Positions 54,561 to 62,745 of a DNA stretch of 64,000 nucleotides are shown here, in pieces. The stretch comes from Pseudomonas syringae CC1557. Lineage in GTDB: Bacteria > Pseudomonadota > Gammaproteobacteria > Pseudomonadales > Pseudomonadaceae. The notes below the pieces were generated by a model. It searched no databases and was not told where the DNA came from. It saw only the letters and a program-made list of their open reading frames with translations. Within the stretch, counting starts at the first letter, position 1, and each line of letters opens with the position of its first letter. The stretch spans positions 2,914,001 to 2,978,000 of the forward strand of contig NZ_CP007014.1 in assembly GCF_000452705.1 (NCBI RefSeq), in the 5' to 3' direction. The position numbers and the translations under genes are program-made.

Positions 54561-55529
54561 TCAGGCGCGCGCGTAACCGGCGATGGCTGCGCGGGCGGTA
54601 TGGGACGGCAGCTCTGCGAACAGCTCCTGATACTCCGCTGCGAAATGGCTCAGGTGATAGAAGCCAAACTGGGCGGCGGCATCACCAATTGTCAGCTCGC
54701 AGGGACGGGTGGACATCAAGGTGCGGCGTACACCGTTGAGCCTTACAGAGCGCAGATAATTCAGCGGAGTGGTCTCGGCCACCGAGCGGAAGCTGTTCTG
54801 CAGCGTCCGGCGACTCACCTGAAGACGCTCGCACAGGCCGATCACGCTGGGCACGTCGATCATTTCTGCGGTGGTCAGGCGGTGGCATTTCTCGACAATG
54901 AAACTGCGCGTGGAGCTGGAGGTTCGCTGGTGTTTGTCACAGGCGGGGTCGGTCATCAGTTGCAACAGCTCGCCGAGCATCGTCTGCTCCAGCGCTACCT
55001 CACGATCCGGCGTGCTGTCGAAATTTTCATGCATCAGTGCCTGGGAGAAAAGCGCCAGCAATCGGCGCCGAGCCTGTGCGAATCGTTGAGGGGAAACCCT
55101 GATTACCGGCTGGCGCAGCAACCGGTTGAGTTCCTTCGCCGACGCCGTTTGCTCCATTGCCTGTTCGAACAATTCACGCTCGAAGGTGATTGAGAGCAGT
55201 TTCATGCCCATCGGCATATGGAACATGAACTCCTCGCCGCCGTGGAGAAAGAACAGGCTGCTGTCATCCACCTCGCGCCCCTGCATGCGAATCGAACCCG
55301 GGACGTTGATCGGCACGGCAAAGCACATCTTGCCGCGAGGCGCGACGCCGTTCTGTACCACTCGCTGATTGATCTGTTCGAGAAACACGTGACAACCGGT
55401 CGTCGTCAGTTGCATCAGCGAACTCTCGGCGCAGCCGGCGGTTAACTGGCTGTAGTCCTGGTTCCACTGCTGGATAGTGGCCGCATGGATGTGGACGTCT
55501 CGAAAATGGCTGATCGTCTGGTTTTTCAT
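54561..55529 (-). CDS. AraC-family regulator
   Basis: 322 residues. The C-terminal DNA-binding domain has SVIGLCERLQVSRRTLQNSF and TIGDAAAQFGFYHLSHFAAE. The N-terminal domain has HIHAATIQQWNQDYSQLTAG. ATG 55529 is preferred; the frame is open to 55634 but the added residues look non-coding. It is divergent from the aminotransferase-ALDH-cytochrome unit (189-base gap) and paralogous to the AraC gene at 35596-36537. It is the best candidate for binding the CCGATT-type motif. Confidence 0.88.
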   Translation of the reverse strand: MKNQTISHFRDVHIHAATIQQWNQDYSQLTAGCAESSLMQLTTTGCHVFLEQINQRVVQNGVAPRGKMCFAVPINVPGSIRMQGREVDDSSLFFLHGGEEFMFHMPMGMKLLSITFERELFEQAMEQTASAKELNRLLRQPVIRVSPQRFAQARRRLLALFSQALMHENFDSTPDREVALEQTMLGELLQLMTDPACDKHQRTSSSTRSFIVEKCHRLTTAEMIDVPSVIGLCERLQVSRRTLQNSFRSVAETTPLNYLRSVRLNGVRRTLMSTRPCELTIGDAAAQFGFYHLSHFAAEYQELFAELPSHTARAAIAGYARA

Positions 55530-55640
55530 TGCATCGCATGCCTCTGCCAATCTTCTTGTTTTTGATCGCCCAGGTTTGATAGTCGCACATAGCATAAATC
55601 CTGCAAGTTTGTTTGTGCGCTGGGATGCGTGCACTTCATG

Positions 55641-55657
55641 TGCCGATTCGGGCTACC
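55641..55657 (+). promoter_or_regulatory. regulator motif upstream of aminotransferase
   Basis: TGCCGATTCGGGCTACC matches the permease/chemoreceptor motif (TGCCGATTTGGGATAGC at 50574-50590, allowing base changes at three positions). It lies 61 bases before the aminotransferase ATG, in the AraC-aminotransferase divergent region. Confidence 0.5.
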
Positions 55658-55718
55658 CGTCAGGAACTCGCGCCGGAGATGATTGGCACACTTGAATAGA
55701 CATTCCAGAGAGACCGTC

Positions 55719-57095
55719 ATGAGTGAAGCCAAACTGCAATCCCTGCACTTCGCGGATGCCCCGCGGATTATCTCCGGCGAACTGCCAGGCCCCAAGACCC
55801 GCGAAGCTCTGGCGCTTTCGGCGCGTACCGAGTCCATGGCGCGCGGAGGCGGACGTATGCCGATCGCCATGGACCGCGCCTTCGGTGCGACCTTCAAAGA
55901 CCCGGACGGCAACACCTACATCGACCTGTCCGCCGGCGTCGGTGTCAGCAGCGTAGGCCGCTGCCACCCCAAAGTGGTGCAGGCGATTCACGAACAGTCC
56001 GCAGTGCTGATGCACGCCCTGGAAATTAACAGCACCCGGCGTACCGAGCTGGCCGCCAAGCTGTCCGAAATCGCGCCCGAAGGTTTGCGTGGCGACTGCA
56101 TCACCTTCTTCACGCAAAGCGGCAGTGATGCGTTGGAGGCGGCAATCAAGTTCGCCAAGCGCATAACCGGGCGGCACCAGATCATCGCCTTCCACGGCGG
56201 CTACCACGGCGTGTGGAACGCTTCAGGCTCGCTGACCACCGGCACGGCGTACCGCAAGGGCTTTGGCGCGCAGATGGGGGGCGTGATTCACGCCCCCTAC
56301 CCTTACGCCTACCGGTTCCCCTTCGACACCACCCATAAAAGCGCCGAGCAGATCGCCGGCGAGTACATCGACTACCTGCTGAACACCCCGTACACCGCCG
56401 CCGATGATGTGGCGGCGGTGATTGTGGAACCGGTACAGGGCGAAGGCGGCTACGTGCCGCCGTCGCCGGAATTCCTGCAATTGCTGCGCAAGGCCTGCGA
56501 CCGCAGCGGCACATTGCTGATTGTCGATGAAGTGCAGTCCGGCGCTGGCCGCACCGGCAAAATGTGGGCGGTCGAACATTCCGGCGTGAAGCCCGACATG
56601 CTCACCTTCGGCAAAGGCATCGGCAGCGACCTGCCCATGGCCGGCCTGATCATGCGCTCGGACCTGGCGGCGAAAATCCCCGACGGTTCCATGCCCAATA
56701 CGTTCGCCGCCAACTCGTTGTCGGCTGCGGTGGCACTGACCAACATCAGCATCCTGAAGGATCCTGAGCTCGACCTGCTCAACCGCGCCCACCTGCTGGG
56801 GCTGGAGGCACAGGCGCATATTCGCGGTTTCAACAGCCCGTTGGTCGGTGAAGTGCGCGGGCGCGGCCTGATGATCGGCATCGAACTGATCGAAGACCCG
56901 CTCACCAAGGCTCCCCTGGCGGGCGAAAAGATCGGCCAGTTAATGGGCTATCTGCTCAACCATGGCGTGCTGATGATTCCCTGCGGCCGCTACAGCAACG
57001 TGATGCGCGTGATGCCCTCGCTAACGATCTCCCGCGAACTGTTTTTCAAGGCACTGGACATCTTCGGCGATGCCCTGGCGTCTCTCAAGGCGTGA
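55719..57095 (+). CDS. class III PLP-dependent aminotransferase
   Basis: 458 residues resembling 4-aminobutyrate and diaminobutyrate transaminases. YIDLSAGVGVSSVGRCHPKV, the PLP-contact FTQSGSDALEAAIKFAKRIT, the Asp in LLIVDEVQSGAGRTG and the Schiff-base Lys in MLTFGKGIGSDLPMAG are all present. It would transfer an omega-amino group to an oxo acid, making an aldehyde for the ALDH 27 bases downstream. ATG 55719 is chosen over 55683. Confidence 0.9.
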   Translation: MSEAKLQSLHFADAPRIISGELPGPKTREALALSARTESMARGGGRMPIAMDRAFGATFKDPDGNTYIDLSAGVGVSSVGRCHPKVVQAIHEQSAVLMHALEINSTRRTELAAKLSEIAPEGLRGDCITFFTQSGSDALEAAIKFAKRITGRHQIIAFHGGYHGVWNASGSLTTGTAYRKGFGAQMGGVIHAPYPYAYRFPFDTTHKSAEQIAGEYIDYLLNTPYTAADDVAAVIVEPVQGEGGYVPPSPEFLQLLRKACDRSGTLLIVDEVQSGAGRTGKMWAVEHSGVKPDMLTFGKGIGSDLPMAGLIMRSDLAAKIPDGSMPNTFAANSLSAAVALTNISILKDPELDLLNRAHLLGLEAQAHIRGFNSPLVGEVRGRGLMIGIELIEDPLTKAPLAGEKIGQLMGYLLNHGVLMIPCGRYSNVMRVMPSLTISRELFFKALDIFGDALASLKA

Positions 57096-57122
57096 ACCTG
57101 CCCACTATTCGAGGACCGCAAA

Positions 57123-58577
57123 ATGACTGAGCACTTGAATCATTTCATCGACGGTACGCCTTGCGAAGGCTTCGACCATCGTCGTATCGACCTGGTCAGC
57201 CCCGTGACCGAACAGGTGTATGGGAGCTCCGCGCGCGGCACCCGCGAAGACGTGGACCGTGCCGTGGCGGCTGCACGCCGGCAACTCGACGGCGGCGAGT
57301 GGAGCCAACTCGACGGCGCCCAGCGTGGTCGACTGCTATCGAAACTGGCCGACCTGGTTGAGCGCGACACCGAACGGCTGGCCGATCTGGACGCCAACGC
57401 CATTGGCCGTTCGCCCATCGAACCGCGCCGGATGGACCTGCCCAACGCGGTCGCCAACCTACGCGCTGCCGCCGGTTGGGCCAACCAGCTCGAAGGTCGC
57501 ACCATTCCCACCGGGGGTTACTTCGGCACCAAAACCCTGTCATACACGGTACGCGAGCCCGTCGGCGTCGTCGGCGCGATCGTGCCCTGGAACTCACCGC
57601 TCATGATCACCGTGTGGAAGCTCGCCGCCTTATTGGCGGCAGGCTGCACAGTGGTGGTCAAGCCCTCGGAAGAAACCCCGCAGTCGGCCCTGCACCTGGC
57701 GCTGCTGGCGCAGGAAGCCGGCTTCCCGGACGGCGTGATCAACGTGGTCACCGGCTACGGCAACGAAGTCGGTCGCGCGCTGTGTGAACATCCGGATGTC
57801 GCCAAGATCAGCTTCACCGGCAGCCCCGAGGCCGGGCGTGAAATTCAGCGCACTGCCGGCGTGTTGTTCAAGCGCGTGGCCTTGGAATTGGGCGGCAAGA
57901 GCCCGCAGATTGTGTTCGACGATGCCTCCTTCGACGCCGCCCTGCGCGGCTGTACGCTCGGTCTTTTTGCCAACCAGGGCCAGGTGTGTGCGGCCGGTTC
58001 GCGGATCCTGGTGCAGCGTAGCCTCGCCGAGCGTTTCGGCGCCGCGCTGGCCGAGGCCGCACAGGCGGTAAACGTGGGTGATCCTCGCGAGCCCGGCGTA
58101 CAGATGGGGCCGGTGGCCAAGAAGGCGCAATTCGATCGCGTCAACCGCTACATCCAACGGGGTATCGACCAGGGCGCAACGCTGCTGGCCGGCGGCGTCT
58201 CGGCCCCTGAGCTGGGCTGGTTCGTGCGTCCGACGATCTTCGCCAACGCCCGTAACGATATGGAAATCGCCCGGGACGAGATCTTCGGTCCCGTCGGCAC
58301 GCTAATCACGTTCGACAGTGAAGACGAAGCCATCAGCCTCGCCAATGACAGCAGTTATGGCCTCGCGGCCACGGTCTGGACCAACGACCTGGTCAGAGCG
58401 CACCGTGTCGCAGCGGCGGTAAAAGCAGGCGCCGTGGGTATCAACTGCTGGAGCCCATTGGACGCCAACCTGCCTTGGGGCGGCGTCAAAACCAGCGGTA
58501 TCGGGCGTGAAGGCGGATTCAGCGGCGCGCTGGCCTACACCGAAGAGAAAGTCATCACCGTGCTGCTACCCGTCTGA
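57123..58577 (+). CDS. aldehyde dehydrogenase
   Basis: A 484-residue ALDH: PWNSPLMITVWK, FTGSPEAGREI, catalytic Glu in ALELGGKSPQ, catalytic Cys in GQVCAAGSRI, EIFGPVGTLI. It follows the aminotransferase by 27 bases, a typical pair for converting an amine or omega-amino acid to the carboxylic acid. The third complete ALDH of the island. Confidence 0.92.
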   Translation: MTEHLNHFIDGTPCEGFDHRRIDLVSPVTEQVYGSSARGTREDVDRAVAAARRQLDGGEWSQLDGAQRGRLLSKLADLVERDTERLADLDANAIGRSPIEPRRMDLPNAVANLRAAAGWANQLEGRTIPTGGYFGTKTLSYTVREPVGVVGAIVPWNSPLMITVWKLAALLAAGCTVVVKPSEETPQSALHLALLAQEAGFPDGVINVVTGYGNEVGRALCEHPDVAKISFTGSPEAGREIQRTAGVLFKRVALELGGKSPQIVFDDASFDAALRGCTLGLFANQGQVCAAGSRILVQRSLAERFGAALAEAAQAVNVGDPREPGVQMGPVAKKAQFDRVNRYIQRGIDQGATLLAGGVSAPELGWFVRPTIFANARNDMEIARDEIFGPVGTLITFDSEDEAISLANDSSYGLAATVWTNDLVRAHRVAAAVKAGAVGINCWSPLDANLPWGGVKTSGIGREGGFSGALAYTEEKVITVLLPV

Positions 58578-58659
58578 GTGCACGCCCTATCCTGACCGAG
58601 CCACCCTCCAACGTTGAGGGTGGCCATTGAACCGTGCATCGCTCCTTGGAGAGCCTGAT

Positions 58660-59223
58660 ATGAACCCAATAGATCAACCGATAATCGATCGGTACCCGAC
58701 CTCCCTGCGCGTGTTGCACTGGGTGCGTGCCGTGCTCGTCCTGGGCCTGCTCTGGGTCGGCTGGCACATGACCGGCATGAGTGATGAAGTGGCGAGAAAA
58801 TACGAGCTTTATTACCCGTGGCACAAGTCCTTCGGGGTGCTGACGTTCCTGCTGGTTCTGACTCAGCTCGCCGTGCGTTTTCGCACCCCGCATTTACCAC
58901 AGCCGCTGGAAACCCTGGCGGGGTATGAAAGGTTTCTGTCACGCCTGACGCAGCGCTTGATGTATTTGCTGCTGGTGATCGTGCCGTTGATGGGCTACTC
59001 CATGTCGAGCACCTACACGATGAGCGATGGGGTGTTCTTTTTTGGGGTTAATCTGCCGGAACTGCTGCCGAAGAATGACGATTGGTTCGCGGTGTTCCAA
59101 TGGCTGCACAACGTCCTCGCCTACAGCTTGTTGGCCCTGATCGTGCTGCATGTGGCGGGCGCGCTCAAGCATCGCTTCTACGACCGCGACCCGCGCAACA
59201 ACGTGTTGCGCCGCATGCTCTGA
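58660..59223 (+). CDS. cytochrome b561-family membrane protein
   Basis: 187 residues with four helices and the paired haem-b histidines (LHWVRAVLVLG, YPWHKSFGVLTF, FQWLHNVLAYSLLALIVLHVAG). Such proteins carry electrons between quinone pool and periplasmic or membrane partners, including some amine dehydrogenase systems. ATG 58660 follows GGAGAG. It lies 82 bases after the ALDH in the same direction, and a hairpin follows its stop. Confidence 0.87.
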   Translation: MNPIDQPIIDRYPTSLRVLHWVRAVLVLGLLWVGWHMTGMSDEVARKYELYYPWHKSFGVLTFLLVLTQLAVRFRTPHLPQPLETLAGYERFLSRLTQRLMYLLLVIVPLMGYSMSSTYTMSDGVFFFGVNLPELLPKNDDWFAVFQWLHNVLAYSLLALIVLHVAGALKHRFYDRDPRNNVLRRML

Positions 59224-59231
59224 ATGAATGA

Positions 59232-59256
59232 GGCGTTGACGCAACGCGTCAACGCC
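59232..59256 (+). terminator. hairpin after cytochrome b561 gene
   Basis: GGCGTTGACG - CAACG - CGTCAACGCC is a perfect 10-bp stem 8 bases after the stop codon. There is no T-run after it, so it is at best a weak or factor-assisted terminator. An inverted-repeat relic is also possible given the IS fragment that follows. Confidence 0.5.
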
Positions 59257-59315
59257 TGCAGGACCTGAAACAGCCTTAGTGACGATCCAGAAAATGGACT
59301 GCATATACGCGTTGG

Positions 59316-59513
59316 TCGATGCGCAGCGGCAAACGGGCAGCGGCAATCATGAGTTTGATCCAGTCTGCGTGGTTGAATGGGCATTATCCGTATGCTTATT
59401 TGAAGGATGTTCTCACGCGGCCGCCGACACAGCGAGCGAGTGAAATCGACAAGTTGCTGCCGCATAACTGGCAGCCACCTAAACTGGGTTACCTCACTAA
59501 CCCAAGGACATAG
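59316..59513 (+). mobile_element. IS66-family transposase C-terminal fragment
   Basis: About 65 codons give MRSGKRAAAIMSLIQSAWLN, GHYPYAYLKDVLTR and SEIDKLLPHNWQP, the highly conserved C-terminal end of the IS66 transposase (TnpC). The DDE catalytic core and the TnpA/TnpB genes are absent, and I could not identify the right inverted repeat. It is a dead remnant, useful as a marker of past insertion at the right edge of the island. Confidence 0.85.
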
Positions 59514-59514
59514 A

Positions 59515-59712
59515 ATGCTCATTGTCTTCAGCGGCCTTCCAGGTACCGGAAAAACGACTATCGCAAGTGACCTTGCCGCTAGAACAAGTGCCGTGTACCT
59601 GCGGATCGATACGATTGAGCAGGCTATTCGAGACTCCGGTGCTCTTGCACAAGACGTAGGGCGGAGCGGTTACATGGCCGCCAATGAGCTTGCTCTGAGA
59701 GGCCTGTGCCGC
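59515..59712 (+). pseudogene. truncated P-loop ATPase/kinase
   Basis: Starts at ATG 59515 with AAGGA 6 bases upstream and encodes MLIVFSGLPGTGKTTIASDL (Walker A GLPGTGKTT), then AVYLRIDTIEQAIRDSG. This is the N-terminus of an AAA_33/zeta-toxin-like or chloramphenicol-phosphotransferase-like kinase. After about 65 residues the sequence runs into the 3' end of the convergent RND gene. The frame continues to 59808 only as the antisense of that gene. At least two thirds of a normal protein is missing. Confidence 0.75.
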
Positions 59713-62700
59713 CTATTTATGAGGACGAAACCACCTTTTGAGCGTTTCATGACCATCATCGATATACGTAAAGATAACGGGCACTACCAACAGACTCAGC
59801 ACTGTTGAGGCTAATAATCCTCCGATAACCACCACCGCCATCGGCTGGCGGAAACCTGATTCGCCACCCCATCCCAGTGCGGTCGGCAACATGCCCGCAC
59901 CCATTGCAATGGTGGTCATCAGAATCGGCCGGGCGCGTTTGTGACAGGCATCGATCAACGCCTCATAGCGGCTCACGGCTGGCTGGCGACGAGCCATGAT
60001 CGCGTACTCGACCAGCAGGATAGAGTTCTTGGTCACGATCCCCATCAGCATCAGCAAGCCGATGACCGACGCCATGGAAAAACTCATCCCGCCGACCAGC
60101 AGTGCCAACAGTGCGCCGCCAAGCGACAGGGGTAGCGCCGAGAGGATTGTCAGCGGCTGCATGAAGTCATGGAACAGCAGCACCAGCACTGCATAGATAC
60201 AGAACACGCCGACCGCCATTGCCAGGCTGAAGTTGCCAAACAGCTCGCTCATCAACTGCAACTCGCCCTGCTCCACCAGTTTCACTTGCGCTGGCAGGTT
60301 CTGCATGACTGGCAACTGTCTGGCCTGCTCCATCACTTCGCCCAGATTGCTTCCATTGAGTTCGATGGATAGGGTGATATTGCGCAAGCGATCAATACGA
60401 TCAATCTGCGCGGGACCGCTGCCCATGCTGAGCTCTCCCAGCGATGCCAGCGCGATCTGGCCATCACGCCCCGTGACCCGTAATTGAGCGAGGCGTTGCA
60501 GGTCGGTGCGTACTTGCGGTTGCATGCGCACCCGCACATTTACCTGACGCTGGGACAGATTGATCTTGCCCAGGGACGAGCTGTATTCGCCATAGGTGGC
60601 CATGCGCAAAGTGTCAGCGATATCCTGGCTACTGATGCCCTGCTCTGCCGCGCGGAAAGCATCCGGGCGCATCTGGATTTCCGGCCTTTGCACCGCAGCA
60701 CTTGAGGTGACGTTGCCGATGCCCTTTATCTGGCGCAACTGCGGTTCAAGAGCGGCGGCAGTGCGCTCCAGCAAATCGCCATCATCGCTGGCAAGGACGA
60801 TGTCCAGACGCTCTCCGCTGCCGTCACCACCGACCGTTACCCGCACACCGGGCAAGCTGCGCAGACTTTCACGCATGCTCGCTTCCACTTGGGACTGTTT
60901 CAGTGCGCGCTGGTCACGCGGCAGCAAATCGACGGTCAGTTTCGCGTTGCGATCACCTGCACCGCCCGCATCGCCACTGCCCGCCGCGATGAACACGTGG
61001 GCCACTTCAGGAATCGCGCGTAAACGCTTTTCAGCCTGCAAGGCAATCTCGCCGGTCTGAGCCAGACTGCTGCCGGGCGGCAGCTCCAGGCTGACGGTGC
61101 TGCTGGCAATATCCTGAGCAGGCAGAAAGCTGGTCGGCAGCAACGGAATCAGCGCCAGCGAGCCGATAAACAAAGCGCCCACAATGGCCATGGTGGTCTT
61201 GCGACGGCTCAGGCTGGTGTGAATCCAGCCCAGATAATGTCTCATCAAACCGCTGTCATGTTCGCCATGCGAGCGAGCCTTGAGTAAATACGCTGCCATC
61301 ATCGGCGTCAGAAGACGGGCGACCAGCAACGAAAACATCAACGCAGCGCTGGCGGTCACGCCGAATTGGCGAAACAGTTTGCCGGAAACCCCGCCCATGA
61401 AAGCAGTCGGCAGGAACACCGCGACCAGGGTCACGGTGGTCGCCAATACCGCGAGACCGATCTCGTCGGATGCCTCGATTGCCGCCTGTCTCGGGGTTTT
61501 GCCCATGCGCAGGTGTCGCGCAATGTTTTCAACCTCAACAATTGCATCGTCCACCAGAATGCCGATCACCAGCGCCAGCGCCAGTAGTGAAACGGTATTA
61601 AGGCTGAAGCCGGCAAAATACATCACGCCGAAGGTCGGGATGATCGACAAAGGCAGTGCCGTGGCCACGATCATGGTCGCCCGCCAGTCACGCAGGAACC
61701 ACCAGACCACCAGTACCGCCAGCAACATGCCTTCGTAAAGCAGCGCCATGGAGCCACGATAGTTTTCCATTATCGGCTCGACGGCATTACTTGCCTCTTC
61801 AATACGCACATCAGGGTGTTGCCTGGCAAACTCATTGACTGCCTGGCGCAAGTCCTTGGTCACCCCGACGTCGGAAAAGCCCAGGGAGCGGATGACCTGA
61901 AAGCCAATCACCGGTTTGCCGTCGCGATACGCCAGAGTATTGCGCTCGGCATGGGTATCACGCACGGTGGCCAACTGCTGCACAGCAAGCATTCGTCCAT
62001 CGCTGACGGGAATGCGGATAGCGCCAAGCGCCGCCGGGTCGTCAATACCGCCGAGGACACGCAGCGCCTGTTGACCGCTGCCCAGATCGCCCTGGCCACC
62101 GGAATTGTCTTTCTGCATCGCCCGCAAACGATCCGCGATGTCCGTCACGCTGAGACCCAGACCGGCCATCAGCGTGGGGTCAAGGTCTACCTGAACTTCG
62201 CGGTCCACACCGCCCACGCGGCTGATCTTAGCGACACCACGCACGGTCAGAAGCTGTTTGCTCAACTCATTGTCGACAAACCATGACAACGCTTCTTCGT
62301 CCATGCGTGGCGCATCGACCACATAGGTCAGCAACGCTGTGGTATTGGTGGTCAGACGCGTTACCGACGGCGTGTCGAGGTTGGCTGGCAACTCAGCCGC
62401 AGCACTGTCCACCGCATTGCGCACTTCGTTGAGGGCTTCGTTGCCATCCTTGTCGATGTCGAAGATCACCGTGATCATGACGCTGCCTTCGACAATTTGC
62501 GTGGTGACATGCTTGAGCAGGCGCAGTGAGGTCAGCTTGTCTTCGAGCTTGCGCGCGACTTCGGTTTCCAGTTGCTCGGGGGCAGCGCCCTCCAGCGAGG
62601 CACTGATGACCACTGCGGGCAGATCGGTGTCGGGAAAGTCCTGAATACCGAGACGGTTGAATCCGAGCACACCAAACAGCGTCAGCAGTAAAAACAGCAT

Positions 62701-62745
62701 AACCGCCGGAACCGGATAACGAATCGACAACGCGGAGATATTCAT
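59713..62745 (-). CDS. RND efflux pump inner-membrane subunit (AcrB/HAE-like)
   Basis: 1010 residues with the RND layout: helix 1 near 10-30, two large periplasmic domains and two blocks of helices. Signatures are the N-terminal FPDTDLPAVVISASLEGAAP and GILVDDAIVEVENIARHL with the proton-relay Asp pair. It exports drugs or plant toxins in a tripartite complex. It overlaps the membrane-fusion gene by 4 bases. It marks the resumption of core chromosome; its 3' end directly abuts island debris. Confidence 0.92.
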   Translation of the reverse strand: MNISALSIRYPVPAVMLFLLLTLFGVLGFNRLGIQDFPDTDLPAVVISASLEGAAPEQLETEVARKLEDKLTSLRLLKHVTTQIVEGSVMITVIFDIDKDGNEALNEVRNAVDSAAAELPANLDTPSVTRLTTNTTALLTYVVDAPRMDEEALSWFVDNELSKQLLTVRGVAKISRVGGVDREVQVDLDPTLMAGLGLSVTDIADRLRAMQKDNSGGQGDLGSGQQALRVLGGIDDPAALGAIRIPVSDGRMLAVQQLATVRDTHAERNTLAYRDGKPVIGFQVIRSLGFSDVGVTKDLRQAVNEFARQHPDVRIEEASNAVEPIMENYRGSMALLYEGMLLAVLVVWWFLRDWRATMIVATALPLSIIPTFGVMYFAGFSLNTVSLLALALVIGILVDDAIVEVENIARHLRMGKTPRQAAIEASDEIGLAVLATTVTLVAVFLPTAFMGGVSGKLFRQFGVTASAALMFSLLVARLLTPMMAAYLLKARSHGEHDSGLMRHYLGWIHTSLSRRKTTMAIVGALFIGSLALIPLLPTSFLPAQDIASSTVSLELPPGSSLAQTGEIALQAEKRLRAIPEVAHVFIAAGSGDAGGAGDRNAKLTVDLLPRDQRALKQSQVEASMRESLRSLPGVRVTVGGDGSGERLDIVLASDDGDLLERTAAALEPQLRQIKGIGNVTSSAAVQRPEIQMRPDAFRAAEQGISSQDIADTLRMATYGEYSSSLGKINLSQRQVNVRVRMQPQVRTDLQRLAQLRVTGRDGQIALASLGELSMGSGPAQIDRIDRLRNITLSIELNGSNLGEVMEQARQLPVMQNLPAQVKLVEQGELQLMSELFGNFSLAMAVGVFCIYAVLVLLFHDFMQPLTILSALPLSLGGALLALLVGGMSFSMASVIGLLMLMGIVTKNSILLVEYAIMARRQPAVSRYEALIDACHKRARPILMTTIAMGAGMLPTALGWGGESGFRQPMAVVVIGGLLASTVLSLLVVPVIFTYIDDGHETLKRWFRPHK

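Noticed and set aside
59407-59808. Full 133-codon frame as an intact small ATPase
   Set aside because: Codons before 59515 are the IS66 tail in another frame and those after about 59706 are antisense to the RND gene; only the middle is a kinase fragment.
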